Assembly (NCBI RefSeq): GCF_010093815.1
Contig: NW_022985560.1
Span: 369,501 to 433,500, forward strand
DNA from: Pseudovirgaria hyperparasitica
Taxonomy: Eukaryota; Ascomycota; Dothideomycetes; Acrospermales; Acrospermaceae
Direction: 5' to 3'
DNA length: 64,000 bases
This document shows, piece after piece, positions 12,401 through 25,813 of the stretch. The translations under genes were made by a program, and so were the position numbers. The notes under the pieces were generated by a model. The model saw only the letters and a list, made by a program, of their open reading frames with translations, searched no databases and was not told where the DNA came from. How positions within the stretch are numbered: the first letter of the stretch is position 1; every line of letters starts with the position of its first letter.

Positions 12401-14403
12401 TATTCATGGTTAGAGTCTATCTATATAAGGCTTAGGCGGTAGTATTAAGTCCTATTATAAATATATCTAGTGGCTAGGGTAAGGTCGAGTATAGATCCGC
12501 CCTTATCTTATTTATGTTTTCGCTAGGTAATCTATCCTACTAGTATAAGAAGGTATAGAAAGCCGTGGTATTAGGTGCGTAGTTCTCTAGCTCGAAGCTC
12601 TTCGCGGGTAATAGTTAGTCTACTCTACTAGCTATAATAGAGGTTAAAGTCTCCTAGGAGGATGTGTTATTCTAGCTCGGTAGTGCCCTTAAGTATATTA
12701 TCCACCTAAAGTAATCGGTTCTAATTATATATATTATATATATGGAGGGGTCCGATATTCGTCTAGAGGTATAGTATTATCTAGAGATTATCCCGTTTAG
12801 TATACGACTATAATAAGAGTAGAATAGACTTATAGATATAGAAGAGGACTCTCCTCTCCGGTCCTAGGGGGTATATTATATAATATCCTAGGTGTGTTAT
12901 TAGTTTGTTCGTCTGGTAGTGTTTATATAGCTCCTGTATAGTAAGTATTATAGCTCCGGTCTCCTTAAGGAGTATCGCCTAGTTCTTACGTTTATACTAT
13001 ACGTTTATCTATATAATTAGGAGTATATCTTAGTCTCTCATTAGGTGCTAGGGAATATATAGGCCTATATATTCGTTCCTCTAAGACGCGACTATCCTTA
13101 TATAGTAGCGGCCTTAGTAATTCCTTAGGGCCGTTCTATTATTAGCTTTCTTAGGACGGTTTACTATTCCTAACCGCTTCCTCGTGAGGAGGTAGTCTAT
13201 AGTAGTAGTATTATAGTAAAGAGAGGAACGGTAGTAGGTCGCATCGTTTATAGCTACCTTGCTCCCTTTATCCGGATTAAGTAGATATATTCGGTAACCT
13301 ATTTACGTTTCGCGCACGTAGCCGACCACGATAGGTGCTTACCGTTATAGTTAGAGTACTTCGCCGTGTCCCTATCCCTCTAGCCCTCTTCTCGTGTCCC
13401 GTAGGGGTACTTCTAGGTACTATATTCTTATTAATACTACCTATACCTAGTCTTTTAGGAGTACCGCTATACCGTATACCTATATCCCTAATAGTTAAAG
13501 TACTATATTATCGCCTATACTCTATCCCATAGTTCCGCTATAAGAAGCTCCCCTTCCGCTAGGAATCCCTCTTATATAATTTAATACACGAGGGCGGGGT
13601 CCTTAAGCTCTACTATTATAGTAGAGTATGCCTTTAATCTAGTTTTAATCCCTTATATATTCTTCTACCATACTCTTACGATCTTAATCCCTAGGTATTT
13701 TCGCTCGTTTAACTATTCTATCCGCGTAATATCCTCTTCTCTAATAACCTATCCGCTTATAGGTATAGAGTATACCTATATCGGGTATGTGGCCGCCCTA
13801 ATAGAGGCGCCTAGAAAGATACTACTAATCGCGTTCGGATCGCGCGAGATAGTCTACTACGCGATATTCGTTATTATAGTAAGTACTACTCCTCCTAGCG
13901 TAAGTTTAGTAGTAATAACGTTTAACTATATTCCCTTTTATTTATTAATCTTACTTACTATATCCTTTAGGGATGCTTACTAGACCTATACTAGGGTATC
14001 CTTATTCTAGATTACGACGTGTATACTATACGCCATGTCGCTAGTCCGGGGAGCCCGTAGTATAGCCTCTAGTATTACTACTATTTATGCCTATATACTA
14101 GGGCGCTTACCTTAAGTAAGTTCCTCCTAGATTCTACGTAGGCTAGCCTCTATTTAGTCGAGCCTACCCTCCGGTCCTCCTAGTTATATCTTCTTCTCCT
14201 CCTCCGTAATTCCCTTTAGATTCTAGATAAGGTTCTAGAATATATATAGGAGGGTCTTCTAGCCCTCTCCGGCTTCCTTCTCTATACGTGCTACCTAGTA
14301 GTTAATATAATCTAGGAGGGTTTCCCCTCTCGGGGTCCCCTTTATTCCGTCTATCTATAGTGGTATACGCCTTTAGGTGTGTTCTACGTTTTAGATAGTG
14401 TGA
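9485..14403 (-). mobile_element. Tad-type LINE, main part including ORF2 (relic)
   Basis: A non-LTR retrotransposon read leftward. The reverse transcriptase is clear: the complement of 11,118-11,160 reads as a GIPxGSTISPILFLF box, where x is a RIP stop at the usual Q, and the complement of 11,050-11,061 encodes the catalytic YTDD. An endonuclease-like stretch precedes it (about 12,600-13,300), and ORF1 would lie at about 13,400-14,400. The 3' end at 9,485 carries a short (ATT)n-like tail next to the 19-bp target duplication, as in LINEs. The body carries many RIP stops. The 5' end is cut off by element A and continues at 25,814-26,211. The Tad clade is inferred from the host and layout. RNase H was not confirmed. 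Confidence 0.75.
9714..9746. repeat. 33-bp palindrome, copy 2 (in LINE 3' region)
   Basis: It has the same arms as copy 1, with one central change (GGGCTACCC for GGGCTGCCC) of the type made by RIP. It lies about 230 bp from the LINE 3' end. Confidence 0.9.
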
Positions 14404-14770
14404 TAAGCTATCGCCACGTATGTCCCTTTTTATAAATGGCTATATTCTTAGTATAGTAGTCGCGACGAACTTATAAGTATCTCTCCTAGGTATTATGAGT
14501 TCTCTTTGAACGCACGACTTCTTATTAGTTCTCTTTTACGATAGGACGGGTCTATATAATACTCTTAATTAATTTATTAATAGCTAAGCCTAATAATTAA
14601 TACCCATAGAGGCCCATGAACGTAAGGAAAGGTCGAATTATCGAATATTAGTGATGGGGGAAGCGTATGGAGTAGAATGACCGAGGAAAACGCCCTCCTT
14701 AAATATATAATAAGCCATATAATCGAGCTAGGGATATATATATATAGGGCTGTAGGAACGGCCTTCTATA
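14404..14770 (-). repeat. 3' LTR of element A
   Basis: It is collinear with 25,447-25,813 and has the same length. It has more C-to-T/G-to-A change at CpA/TpG than the other LTR. The polypurine run of the element lies directly to its right (complement GGGGAGG near 14,776). Confidence 0.8.
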
Positions 14771-14916
14771 TATACCTCCCCGGCCTATAGAACTACTACC
14801 CTTAGTAGTATAGTAACCGTATAAGAAACCGTGTGAAGAACGCCTAAAAGAAAGACCTTAATATAAATAAAATACGCCCCTAGTAAACCCCTCGGCGCGG
14901 GTAAACCTTAGCCCGG

Positions 14917-14949
14917 ATTATTAGTTAAGGGTAGCCCTTAACTAATAAT
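14917..14949. repeat. 33-bp palindrome, copy 3
   Basis: It is identical in arms to copy 1 and lies at the corresponding place in element A, so copies 1 and 3 are one ancestral insertion. Confidence 0.9.
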
Positions 14950-17900
14950 TAGGCAGGTTTTTAGGCGCCTAATCTTAGTACTCGAGGTCACGAGCCAGCT
15001 TCTAAAGAATCGTATCACTTATCTTAGAGAGGTTAGATTCCTCCTTATCGGATAGTTCGTTAGGCCTCTCCTATCTATAGAAGTTCTCTTTAACGTTATC
15101 TAGGCCCGCGTCGGGCTCGAATTTCTTAAAATTAATTAGCCGCTTAGCGGCGCGCGCCTCGTTAAATTCCTTCTAGAACGACCTATCCCTATAGACTAGC
15201 CTTTCCTACCTTACTATTTTCTTAAAGGTCTCTACGAATACCCTCGAGCCCTCCTTAAACCAGGCGTCTACCTTAGCTTTAAGTTATTAAGGACTTGCGT
15301 TAAGCCACGTAGCTACCTCTTCTTTTACCTTCTAGCTATTCTATCTTTTACGGCCGACTAATACGTTACTAATAGCGTTAAAACTCGGGAGTTAAACTAC
15401 GGCTAGGAAGGTAAAAGGAATCGCGCTATATTTATTAGAAAATCCCGACGGAGACGTAGGTCCTAGAGTTAAATTCCTGTGAGCTGCTCCGAGTTATTCC
15501 TATATACCTATTTTAGGTACTTCTATTATTATATGATTAGGGCTAATCGCGATATACCATAGAAGTATTATACGTCTTCCACCCTTTACGGGACCCTAGG
15601 CGCCGTATATTATTAGTGGGCTAGAGATATATACTTTAAGGGACTAGTAGGGGACCGGGACGAAGGGACTAAATCGTTTCCTATCGTCCGTATTATAGAT
15701 CTTATCGTTAATAGCCGTAATTATACCATTTCGATTAACCCCCTCGCGGAGCTTAGCCTTCAACTACCATTCATTTAAGAACTTATAGGAGCGGGGAACG
15801 ATTATAGTATAGTCGTCACTTCGTTCGTCGTCGAGACTAATACTCCCCTAGATTATATTAAACCTATATCTATTACTAGAATCGAGGATTCGATTAATGG
15901 CGTTATCGAGATACTTAAAACCCGTCTTATCGCCCCTATCCTAGAACTTCGCATAGTACGGGTACGAGATTAGATAGTAGTTAAGATCAGGCCGAAGAGC
16001 GATATAGGTAAGCTAGTAAAGTAGGCATTACCTAATAAACTATTAGATATAGGAGTGGTATATAGTTCGTAGCCAGCCGTAGTTCGATTTCTTATTAAAC
16101 ATACGCTAGTGGTACTTATATATATTAAATTCATCCCTTATAAGTTCTAGGATACTCTTATTAAGTATAGAGGTCGTCTTTTTAAGTGGCTCGAAGAGCC
16201 CTTTAATATTAATACTTCCGGTACGTTCCTACTCGTCGAAGAGTTATCTACCTATTCTACCGTCCTCCTTCTAAATTATAAATACGATACTAGTAAGGAT
16301 AGTTTTAATATTAATAACTTGCTTCGGGGTCTCTAGGGCCTAGTAATGATAGATATCTAATGCCTCTATCGGATAAGGTGGCCGCGCGTACTTCGTGAAC
16401 TAGGTATAGCGGTCCTTATAAACTTTAAGGGCCCCTACGTTATCTCTAAACTTATATACTATTTTAAGTCTCGCTACTAGGTTTAAGTGGAACACGCTAA
16501 CGAGTATATTATTCTTTCTAGCCACGTCTTGGTAATGCTTATAGTAGACTTTATACGGAATAGCCATATTACCTATCTACGCTTTCTAGCGCACTAGTAG
16601 GGCCATTCCCTTAATGCTCGTGAAATTCTTCTTTAATAATGTAGCTACCTTAAAAGTCTTCGTCACTAAAGGCGCGTATCAATACTTCTTAGGCTCGTCC
16701 TCTTCCTTGACTAATACTATCGTCTTAGGGTACGAACTAAGAATAACCAGGGATTGCCGTATAGGCGCCCCTAGTAATTACTAAGGGCCGGTAGATAAGG
16801 TACGCCCATAAGTGGGTTTTATCGGCATAGCCGTAATAGGTACTAAAGACGTTCTTATATGGCCCGGTAAGGGACGTTTACTAGTAGTAGTAGGAGGAAT
16901 ACTTACTTCGAACGGACGACTAGCTTCGAAGAGACGACATACTACTAAACTAGGAGATATACTTCGTAGAGGGGACTTTACCGTAGGCGTTACCTACGCT
17001 AGTTTTAGCGACGGTAAGGTCTAAGGCGGAGGCGATGCACTTATCTCTTTGATTTATAGGTAGTATTCGACGGGCCTATAAACTATTCTACTTATCCATA
17101 ACTATTAACTAGCGGGGATAATAAGTCCCGTCTTATTATAGAACGTTAGTTTATTTTATTAGCTAGGGTAGTTCGAGAGTTACTAGAGAGATAGGCCGTC
17201 CTCGTTACTATCGCTAGCTAGAGCGGCATCGATATTAGAGCTCTAAAGATATGCCTTAATTTCTCTTCTCTTCTATCCCTGGCCGATTCGGGACTATAGG
17301 GATACGTTTAACTAGTTCCTTGCTCTCGCCCATGTTCGCACTCGTGAGAGCGCTACTAGCTTTTCTATAAAGTTCTATGTTTACTAGAGCTATCCGAGGG
17401 CGGATTAGAGTAACTAGCTATTATTATTAGGGAGGTCTTTTCGCTAGTTTTATAGGATTACATTTTAAGCTTTTAGGATGCGGGAGTTAGTGTCTCTTCC
17501 ACGACGAATTATCTCGTGGACTTCTTTCGGAATAGAGGAGTTAATCTTTGCCTTACTATACCCTATTACGGCTCCTGCTTCCTAGAAGAGGTCGACTATA
17601 CTACTTAAGAGCTATTCTACGAGGCTGGTAATGTAAAGGAGATTATTAAACGTATCTAGAATGTAGTCCTATCGCTCTTACGGGTCCTAGATAGCGATAA
17701 TTTAGTTGATGGTAGACTTATTTATTTCCGTAGCTTCTATAGCCTATCCGTATAGAGTAGTAGATGGCCTTAATACCACGATAGTCGTCGATGGCCCTAC
17801 TTTAGCACTTATGACTCTTAACTAGGACCGCGTCTATCTTATTAGTACTTAATAATCTTATAACTCTTTATAGGTAGGCGTTTTCTTCTTCAGCGGGGCT

Positions 17901-18000
17901 ATTATTATTATTAGTTCTATTGGTAAGTTATATTCTAAGGAGAGGTAGTTTAAGCGAGGCGGAAGTAGAGGAGGAGGTTTTATTAATTAAGGAGGTATAG
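14940..18000 (-). other. Extra decayed reading frame between pol and 3' LTR in element A
   Basis: This is the inverted counterpart of the stretch at 2,000-5,000. It runs in the same sense as the gag-pol of A and is broken by many changes. The coding character is conserved between the copies, but the family is unrecognised. Confidence 0.5.
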
Positions 18001-18123
18001 AGAGGTATAAGAGGGAAGAGTTATATACTATCTTAAGTTCTCTTTTTATGCCTCCTCGAATGCCGGGTATATAGTGATTTTTATAAATAATCCTTACTAA
18101 CGGCCGTAGGCCCGTATACGTGT

Positions 18124-18231
18124 CGAATCTATAAATAAATATATACTAGGTATATAGGAAATCTATGAATAAATATGTCTACTAGGTATATAGCGGAATC
18201 TATGAATAAATAGATACCGGGTATATTCTTA
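18124..18231 (-). repeat. Minisatellite of element A
   Basis: Three units of about 36 bp, the inverted counterpart of 1,711-1,820. Confidence 0.6.
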
Positions 18232-18424
18232 TCCCCATAAGACTTCCTATAAGTATCTTTTTCTCTTATACCTCCTCCTTCTTTTCTTCCTTATTAGTTC
18301 CTAACGGGGCCCGTTCTATAGTAACGAAATAGGCCTTTAATGGGTAGGCTTCGATTACACGACCGGTTTCAATGTGTAGTAGGTAGAATTTCGCGTAAAC
18401 GCCATTATGTCTTCTTTCGAGCAT

Positions 18425-18520
18425 TACTTACTTTAATAATAGGTTTTATTATTTTATAGTAATGATAGGGTTTATCATCCTCTTTCGATGATAGAGTTCA
18501 TCGTTATAAGACTACTTTTA
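18425..18520 (-). repeat. Tandem repeat of element A, about 27 bp per unit
   Basis: The inverted counterpart of 1,407-1,512. It keeps GATGATAGAGTTCATCG-type segments that are more decayed in copy C. Confidence 0.5.
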
Positions 18521-21500
18521 TAAGCATCCCTTCCCTTCTTAAAAAAACTTCTATCCCCTAGAAGGAGATATCGATTCTAGGGAAACGTAAATATTCCTCT
18601 CTATTAAAGTCTTACGGAGTAGGAATTACTACTTCTACCCGGGTTCGTGTGGCGTCGTCGAGGTATTCCGTAAGTTATTTATAATAGTTTTCCTTATTGC
18701 TACTCTCCTTATTTTCCTTAGTAATTCTTCTAATTAGTGGTCGTAAGGGCTCGTCGTGACTCTTATTACTCGTATTTCTTATAAAATATTTCTTTAACCT
18801 ATGGCTAGGAAACGTCTCTCTAAGTATGGCTCTATTAAGCTCCGTAAGCTTATAAGTATAATTAAACACGGACTAGATTCTATATGGCCCCCTCTAATGC
18901 TACCTTAGCTTTCGCCCTATATCCTTCTATTACTACGAGTCGTATAGGAGGATAATCGTGTCGACTAGTAACGACTCTTAACGAAGGTAATAGTCGTTAT
19001 TCTATACCTCTCTTAATTCCTTACGCGTTCGTATCGCGTGGGTATAGGCCTCCTTAAGATCCTCGGATCTTCTCTTAAGTTATCTAGCTCGAAGAGCGAG
19101 TAAGTCGGACGTTAATCATACCTTATTCTAAGGGAGTATTTAGAGCGACTCGAATTCGACTTCGATAGATATGATTAGTTTATGGCTAAGTATAAGGTAT
19201 ACGGTACTATACCCTATACTAGTACGTATCGTTATTCTATCTACCTAGATAACCGCATGGAGGTGGTCGGGCCAGTTCTTAAATCCGCTATTAGTTATCT
19301 TCGCGAGAGCATTAGCGAGTAGTATAAAACTTCTCTCGATAATCCTATTTACTCGGGGATTATACATAGACGTAACCTTCTAATAAATTCTATAGAGTCG
19401 GAGGAGCTCCTCTATAGCACCTATATTTTCTCTACTACTATTATAGGTGATTTTAGGAATAATTCCGTATCTATAGATCACGTTCTTAAAGAGGAACTTT
19501 ACGACGACTATGGACGTGGCCGCTATACATGCCTCCGCCTTAGTCTATCCGCTTAGCTATTCTCGTATAGATACTACTTTACTATACCCTATAGAAGGTG
19601 GTAGTGTCGTTACGTCTAAGTGCATTCTTTGCTAAAGAATAGGCGTTATGACGTAGTGGAGCCCTTTATTAAGACCTCTAAGGAGCTTACTTCGTTATTA
19701 ATATTCGTTATAGGTTTTCACGTGCTATCGCACGTCTCTACGTATACCTACCTACTAATACTTATCCTTAATCCTTCCGAGGGTCCCTTCGCTACCTCTA
19801 TAATCTATCTTATTATAAGTGGTAGTAATTATACGCGCCCTAGTATTCGGATCCTTAATTACTCGTGTATATTAGCGATATCTATCTCCTCTCCGCTAGA
19901 GTATTCGGTTACACACGAGGAACTTTAGGCAGTCGGTTATAAAGGCCTTATACGCTCGGTTGGTTAGGTTGGTTAGCCTCTTAAGTATAGTAAGATACTT
20001 CGTAATCCTCTACTATTTATCGCTATATTTATCTATTAAGGGAGACTTAATAGCGGTATAGTCGAGTATCCCTATTATGTAATCTCTCCCGCTAATAGGC
20101 TTAATTAACAATATCTCTAGCACGTCTATATATAGAGCTATATCCACGAACTCGTCTAGGTTAAAGGTAGGGACGTCTGGTGGTTCTTCTCCTTCGTGCA
20201 TCCGTGAGATACCATCGGCGACTACGTTACGCTTCCTAGGTATATACCTAACTATAAAGTTCTATAGCTAAATCCACGCGAGCCACCTAGTAACGAGCGC
20301 CCCTAGTAAGTTAGTTATAGTACAGTTAATTTAAGCGACTAGAGTATTCGCGTCTATTTCTATAATAAAGTATATACTATAGAGGTATTACTAGAACTTC
20401 TATAACGCGTGGAGGAGGGCTCGGTACTCTAGTTTCACGGTATCGTAGTTTCTCTTAGCTTTTAACTATATTCCTCTATTATACTACGATAGCTAACGTT
20501 TATAATTCTCGTTCTCCTATATTAACGTAGCCCCCTACCTAACATTACTAGAGTCTACTACTAGGATTATATCTCCTATACCTGTCCCGTACCGTAACGT
20601 TATTAGTGCGGGAGTAGTAGTTAGAGCTATCTTTAGCGCGTCCATCAAGGTCTACTTCTTAGCTATCTACTACTAGGCCGATTTATTCTTTAATAGTATA
20701 AATAGTAGTAATACGATAATAGCGTACCCGGGGATCTATATCCGGAAATATATATAAACGCTAAGGAAGGCTCGCATATTCGTCGTGTTTTTATAGGGTT
20801 TCTAGTCCCTAATAGTAGTAACCTTTTTATTACTCGGTCGCCTCCCTTTAATACCGTAGACGTATCCCATAACGTTAGCGGCTTTAATATACTACTAAGT
20901 CTTCTTACTACTTAGGGCGTATCTAGCGCGCTCTATATCCGCGAGAATCTTATCCACGTTAATTAAATGTTCTAGGATATACCTATAAATTCTAGGTAGG
21001 GCCTCCTTAGAGTTATATTTCGTCGTAGGTCCTTTGATGCCTAAGTTATCTAGGAATAGTAGAGCCCTCTCTAGGATATGTTCTTATATAATAGTTAATA
21101 TAATTCTAACGAACTAAGCTACTAAATTAGTGGCCCCTTAAGGTAATATTATCCCGTATAGTAATCCTAGGGGCGTTATAAACCCCGTTAAGTCTCGGTA
21201 ATGCTCTACTAATGGAATCTAATTATATCCTAAGAAGAAGTCGGTAAACGTTAAGACGGCTATCCCTATAAAGTGCTCCGAGAATTCTTTATATAAGGGC
21301 GGCGTGGCCGCATCACGAATAGTAACTCGGTTGATTTCTATCGCCGAATTGATTAACCTATAATCTCGTTCCTTATTAGCTTCCTTCTTCTTTTCCACGA
21401 GAAAATAGACGTTTTAATAAGGACTACTATAGGGCTCGAGCCTTCTACTATTAAGACGCTCTTTTAGGATCGTGAGTACCTTTCTATAAAGGGCTCTAGA

Positions 21501-22193
21501 AATATTAAAGTTCTTAGCCTACTATATCTTATATTCTACCGTTCGGATCTCCTACGGAGGTACCACCTCTTCATTAAATTTACTAAGGTATAAGAATTCC
21601 TATACTAGTGCTTCCTCGCGATATAATAAGATTATATATAGTAACTTAAGTTCCGCGGGACGTAGCTCTATTCTAATCTTTAGCTAACTTATATATAGAG
21701 GTGTTAGACGTGTTTCTAGCGGGATAGTTACCCTTTAAGGCTCTATTAGCCTATTAAACGCGTTAAGGCCTAGGTAGACGGCTAGAAGAAGTACCTACCG
21801 TGCGATTACTCGTTCACGCTAGTCTAGATACCCTAATAGATTCCTAGGGACCTTTTAGTAGGCTTCGGAGTCATCCACGGGGTGTACTTTAACTCCCTTT
21901 CTTTTATATATAGTAGCTATACTAAATCCCTTTAATACCCCGGATGAATACCGTCTTTAGAGGCCGGTAGAGCCTACTATAAGCTATTCTATTATCGTGC
22001 CTTATTTATATACGAAGGTAGCGTACCTTACTACCGTAACTAGGGCGGCTAAGTTATCTTTTCTCGATAACTAAGTAATATTTTCAGGCCGGATTTTCTC
22101 GGAAAGCAACTCTATATAACTCATTTCTATATCCGTATAAAAATATATCCTATCCCCTTCGTTAGTGGGTTCACCGGACTCTATTTAGTATGA

Positions 22194-22226
22194 ATTATTA
22201 GTTAAGGGTAGCCCTTAACTAATAAT
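22194..22226. repeat. 33-bp palindrome, copy 4 (inside pol of element A)
   Basis: A full palindrome with central GGGTAGCCC. It lies in the pol region of A between the protease and reverse transcriptase parts. Thirty-three bases are eleven codons, so it would not shift a reading frame. Confidence 0.9.
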
Positions 22227-24909
22227 CCGGCTTAACTCCGGCTTCTAGCGATATACTCTACTATATAGTTAGTCTCTAGCCACGGAGTTACCCTCCTTCT
22301 CTAAGACTAGAATATACTCGTCCGGACTGGTTTTAAAGGTTATACGTTCTTATCTATATATAGAGTAGACTATTAAGAGTACTTACCCGGAGGCTAACCT
22401 CTACACCGTAAGTAAGGCCTACCTAGCATATAGCTCCCCTAGGATAAGATTATAATTGAGTTCGCTATATACGAATATCGAAGTAGCCGTAATAATTTAA
22501 CCTATATAGATAGGGTATTACTATACTATTCCTACGAATGGAGTGCTATACTAAGTAGCGCTAACTAAACTTAAGTTCTTTATATATAGTAGAAGCGAAG
22601 ATATTACTAGCCTAAGACGCCTCGTAGTATCTAGTCGAATACTATTTACCTGCACGCCACTATCGAATAGTACTATACTAGTCGCCCTTTTAGGACTAAC
22701 TTCCACGGGGTACCTCGGACACTCGGCTACTAGCCTTACTATCTCTTCCTTAAGCTAATTAATATCTTATTACGTAATAGCCGTCCCCGTGGTATAGAGG
22801 GGTGCTAATATATTAAGTTTATTTATCTTAGGAGCTATGGTATAGTCGTTTCTTTCTTTCTTCTCGGCTCTCTTCTCTTAAGCCTCGCGGACCTCTCTAG
22901 CTATAAAGTCGGGGGCGCCCTTCTTGAACACCGCACGACGTAAGTTACCATTAAGGCTTAATAGTTCACTAATAGTAATATTCATGGTTGTCCCTAGAAC
23001 GCGCACTAGCCATGCTTCGCTAGCTTCTATACTTAGCCGCTATCCCTTATATAGATAGTTATTAAGCTTAACGCCTTGGATACGTACCTTTTAACTAGGA
23101 TTTAGGCTATCCCCTTTATCTATCTTATTCTTAGGCGCCGTTAGCTCTTATTTAGACGTTCCCTAGTCACTACTCTTCTCGCCGTCCTCCTATTCCTTAA
23201 TAATCCTTATATACTACCCTTCACGCATTCCGCGGAGATAGACGATCTTTCTTTCCTTAGTATAATTAGGTGTACTCTTCGTAATCCCCCTTCTAGATAT
23301 TATAAGTATAGCGGGCTCTTCTAGGGCTATCTCCTCGCGGATATATCTGTTACTAGCCACGTCGAAGCGTTCATGGAATTCTATATATCTATCTTTCTTA
23401 CTCTCGGGCGACGTGACTTCTTCTTCTAAATTACTATCTACTAAGGCCTAGTAGAGACCCTTCGTAGGTTTTGCACTAATACTATATACTAGCACTCCCT
23501 ATGAAGCGTTAATATTTACTATAGACGTAGAAACCTTTACTCCCCCTCCGTACTAGCTTAGGCCATTTTAAACCGTTACTACGTAGTTCCGGATAGCTTA
23601 TAGAGTAGCTTATGGCCCTACCGAGAAGGGTAGTAATAGGATTTCTTCTCCGTTCGCCCCGAAACGCCCTCGGAATACTCGTACCCTATTAATATTTAGT
23701 AATCCATCTCTAATATATTCTACCATCTCCGGACATCTATATATTAGGTAATCTCCTCCGTACGTGATGCATACAATCGGTCTTCGAGGCCTATCCTAGG
23801 CTATAACGCCTCCTTAGAAGTCTCGGGTAGAGACGTATTCTCTATTCTATATATAATTCTATGGATAAACTTACGTTAGTTCTATAGGCATGCCTCGTAC
23901 TTAGGGGTGTATTAAAAGATTTAGCCTTCGCGCCTACTAGTTAATAATAGCCGAAAGTAGCTTAGGTTCGTACTTCTTAAGGGATAAGAATAAGGGATTA
24001 GAGATAAAGTAGGACTTTATCTTAATTAACGTGAGGTCTAGTTTACTAAATCTCTCTACTATCTCGTTAAACTTATCCGATCCTAGCGTAATATATACTT
24101 CGACTAGAGAGGGGTGGCTAAATTTATTAGTTCTTCTTTCTTTATGTGACTACTCTTCTAAGCTAGTCTTCTTACTCCCTATCTTTGATTTATAGTATAT
24201 GGCTATGGCTAGCTCTTATGCGGCTAAGTACTTATTAATACGAGCTAGTTCCTTAAGTACTCTAGCCTTTCGTGATACGAAGTCATAGATAATTACCTAG
24301 TCGTAACTATGTGCTTCTATCGTGAGTTAACATTTCTCTATAGCCCGAGCCTTAAGACTATTAGGTAGCCCTTCTAGGAAGAGCTCTATTCGCGAATACG
24401 AGCTTAGGCTTCCTTTAGCCATAAGTTTCTCCGTAATAACATGATACCGGGAGTAATATATAGGGAGAGAGTAGGATAGGTCTACTTTAACCATTTCCAC
24501 GTATTTTCGGATAAAGTGGATAGTGCCTTCCTCGAGGGCGGAGTTAAATAGAGAGAATTCCTTTAATAATTCTTCACGTAGTATAGCCTACTACTATTTC
24601 TAAAACCTATCTATTCCTTTAATAGTAGGACGGAGATAGTCCTCGTAGTATAACGGTAGGGAGGTTATCTTCTTATTAGGCGGAACTTTATAGTTTATAT
24701 ATATGTCCTCGTACTTCCGAAGGAAGGCTATAATGTTTATTCCTTTAAAGCGCTCGGGGGCTAGGGTAGGTAGAGATACTATTCTTCCTTATCGCGTAAA
24801 TGCTACGAAGAAGTTAAGCATCTCTCTACGAGTTACTAGGTCGTTATTTTAAGCTCCTATCGCACTATTACTAGTAGTAGATATGCTAGTGGAGACGCTA
24901 GGGGTAAGG

Positions 24910-24937
24910 TTATTAGTTAAGGGATTACCTTAACTAA
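24910..24937. repeat. Imperfect palindrome, copy 5
   Basis: TTATTAGTTAAGGG is followed by a changed centre and CCTTAACTAAAG. The right arm is decayed. It lies near the gag start of element A. Confidence 0.65.
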
Positions 24938-25446
24938 AGGTTAGCCTAATACGTCTACCTATAACACCTATCATCCCTTCTCTATGTTGATTAATCCCTT
25001 TATAAGGTGAACTATTACTATCGTCTTCATCGATATAAGGTTCACGGTATCCTACTTATATTATTATCTTCGTATAAGGCGTTCCTAAAGTAGTATACTC
25101 GTGTAGCCGTGTTTATGAATAATAGCTATAGTAGTACTAAATAGGTTATATTTGTCGTTTTTGAACTCTTCTTTACTACTTCATCTGGCCCTATTTTATA
25201 TCCTATTCCCCTAAGACATTTTCGAGTCGTGCTATTACCCATGTTAGCATACGCATGCTTTTTACGGCTACTTTTAAGAGGCTAGCCCCTAGCAACTCTA
25301 GACTCCCTGTTTTCTAGACTCGTGGCTTCGATCTAGTAAGTCTAGACTACCTTATTAGGCACGCCATATACTTCCTCTAAGCTAGTTTCGGAGTCCTAAT
25401 CTCCCCCTGTAAGTTCGTAGTCCGGGTACGACCTCTAAAATTATAA

Positions 25447-25813
25447 TGAGCTATCGCCACGTATATCCCTTTTTATAAATAGCTATATTCTTAGTATAGT
25501 AGTCGCGACGAACTCACAAGTATCTCTTCTAGGTATTATGAGTTCTCTTTAAACGCACGACTTCTTATTAGTTCTCTTTTACGATAGGACAGGTCTATAT
25601 AATACTCTCAATCAATTCATTAATAGCTAAGCCTAATAATCAATACCTATAGAGGCCCATGAACGTAAGGAAAGGTTGAATTATCGAATATTAGTGATGG
25701 GGGAAGCGTGTGGAGCAGAATGACCGAGGAAAACGCCCTCCTTAAATATATAATGAGCCATGTAATCGAGCTAGGGACACATACATGTAGGGCTGTAGGA
25801 ACGGCCTTCTACA
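25447..25813 (-). repeat. 5' LTR of element A
   Basis: On the minus strand it starts TGTAGAAGGCC and ends GATAGCTCA, with a TATATATTTAAGGAG-like promoter segment. It keeps many more CpA and TpG sites than the 3' LTR, so RIP was weaker here. A possible primer site starting AGGTCGTACCCGG follows a few bases downstream, but I could not assign its tRNA. Confidence 0.8.

Larger units (their letters stand above)
14404..25813 (-). mobile_element. Ty3/gypsy LTR retrotransposon, element A (full-length relic, 11.4 kb)
   Basis: An LTR retrotransposon read leftward, with both LTRs present (25,447-25,813 and 14,404-14,770, each 367 bp). In order: leader, gag (about 24,870-23,800), protease region, reverse transcriptase (about 21,900-21,000; the FLDNLGIKGP segment corresponds to the catalytic box), RNase H, integrase, a conserved pol tail at 18,675-18,869, two tandem-repeat blocks, an extra frame of unknown type (about 18,000-14,940), a polypurine run and the 3' LTR. 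The RT resembles a fungal gypsy lineage distinct from chromoviruses. It sits inside the LINE. I could not find a matching short target duplication at its ends. It is structurally whole but broken by very many RIP changes. The large number of changes between its LTRs reflects RIP and cannot be used as a clock. Confidence 0.8.

Noticed and set aside
16812-17024. Short plus-strand open frame in element A
   Set aside because: It runs antisense to the extra frame of A and is probably a shadow left by the lack of RIP stops on that strand.
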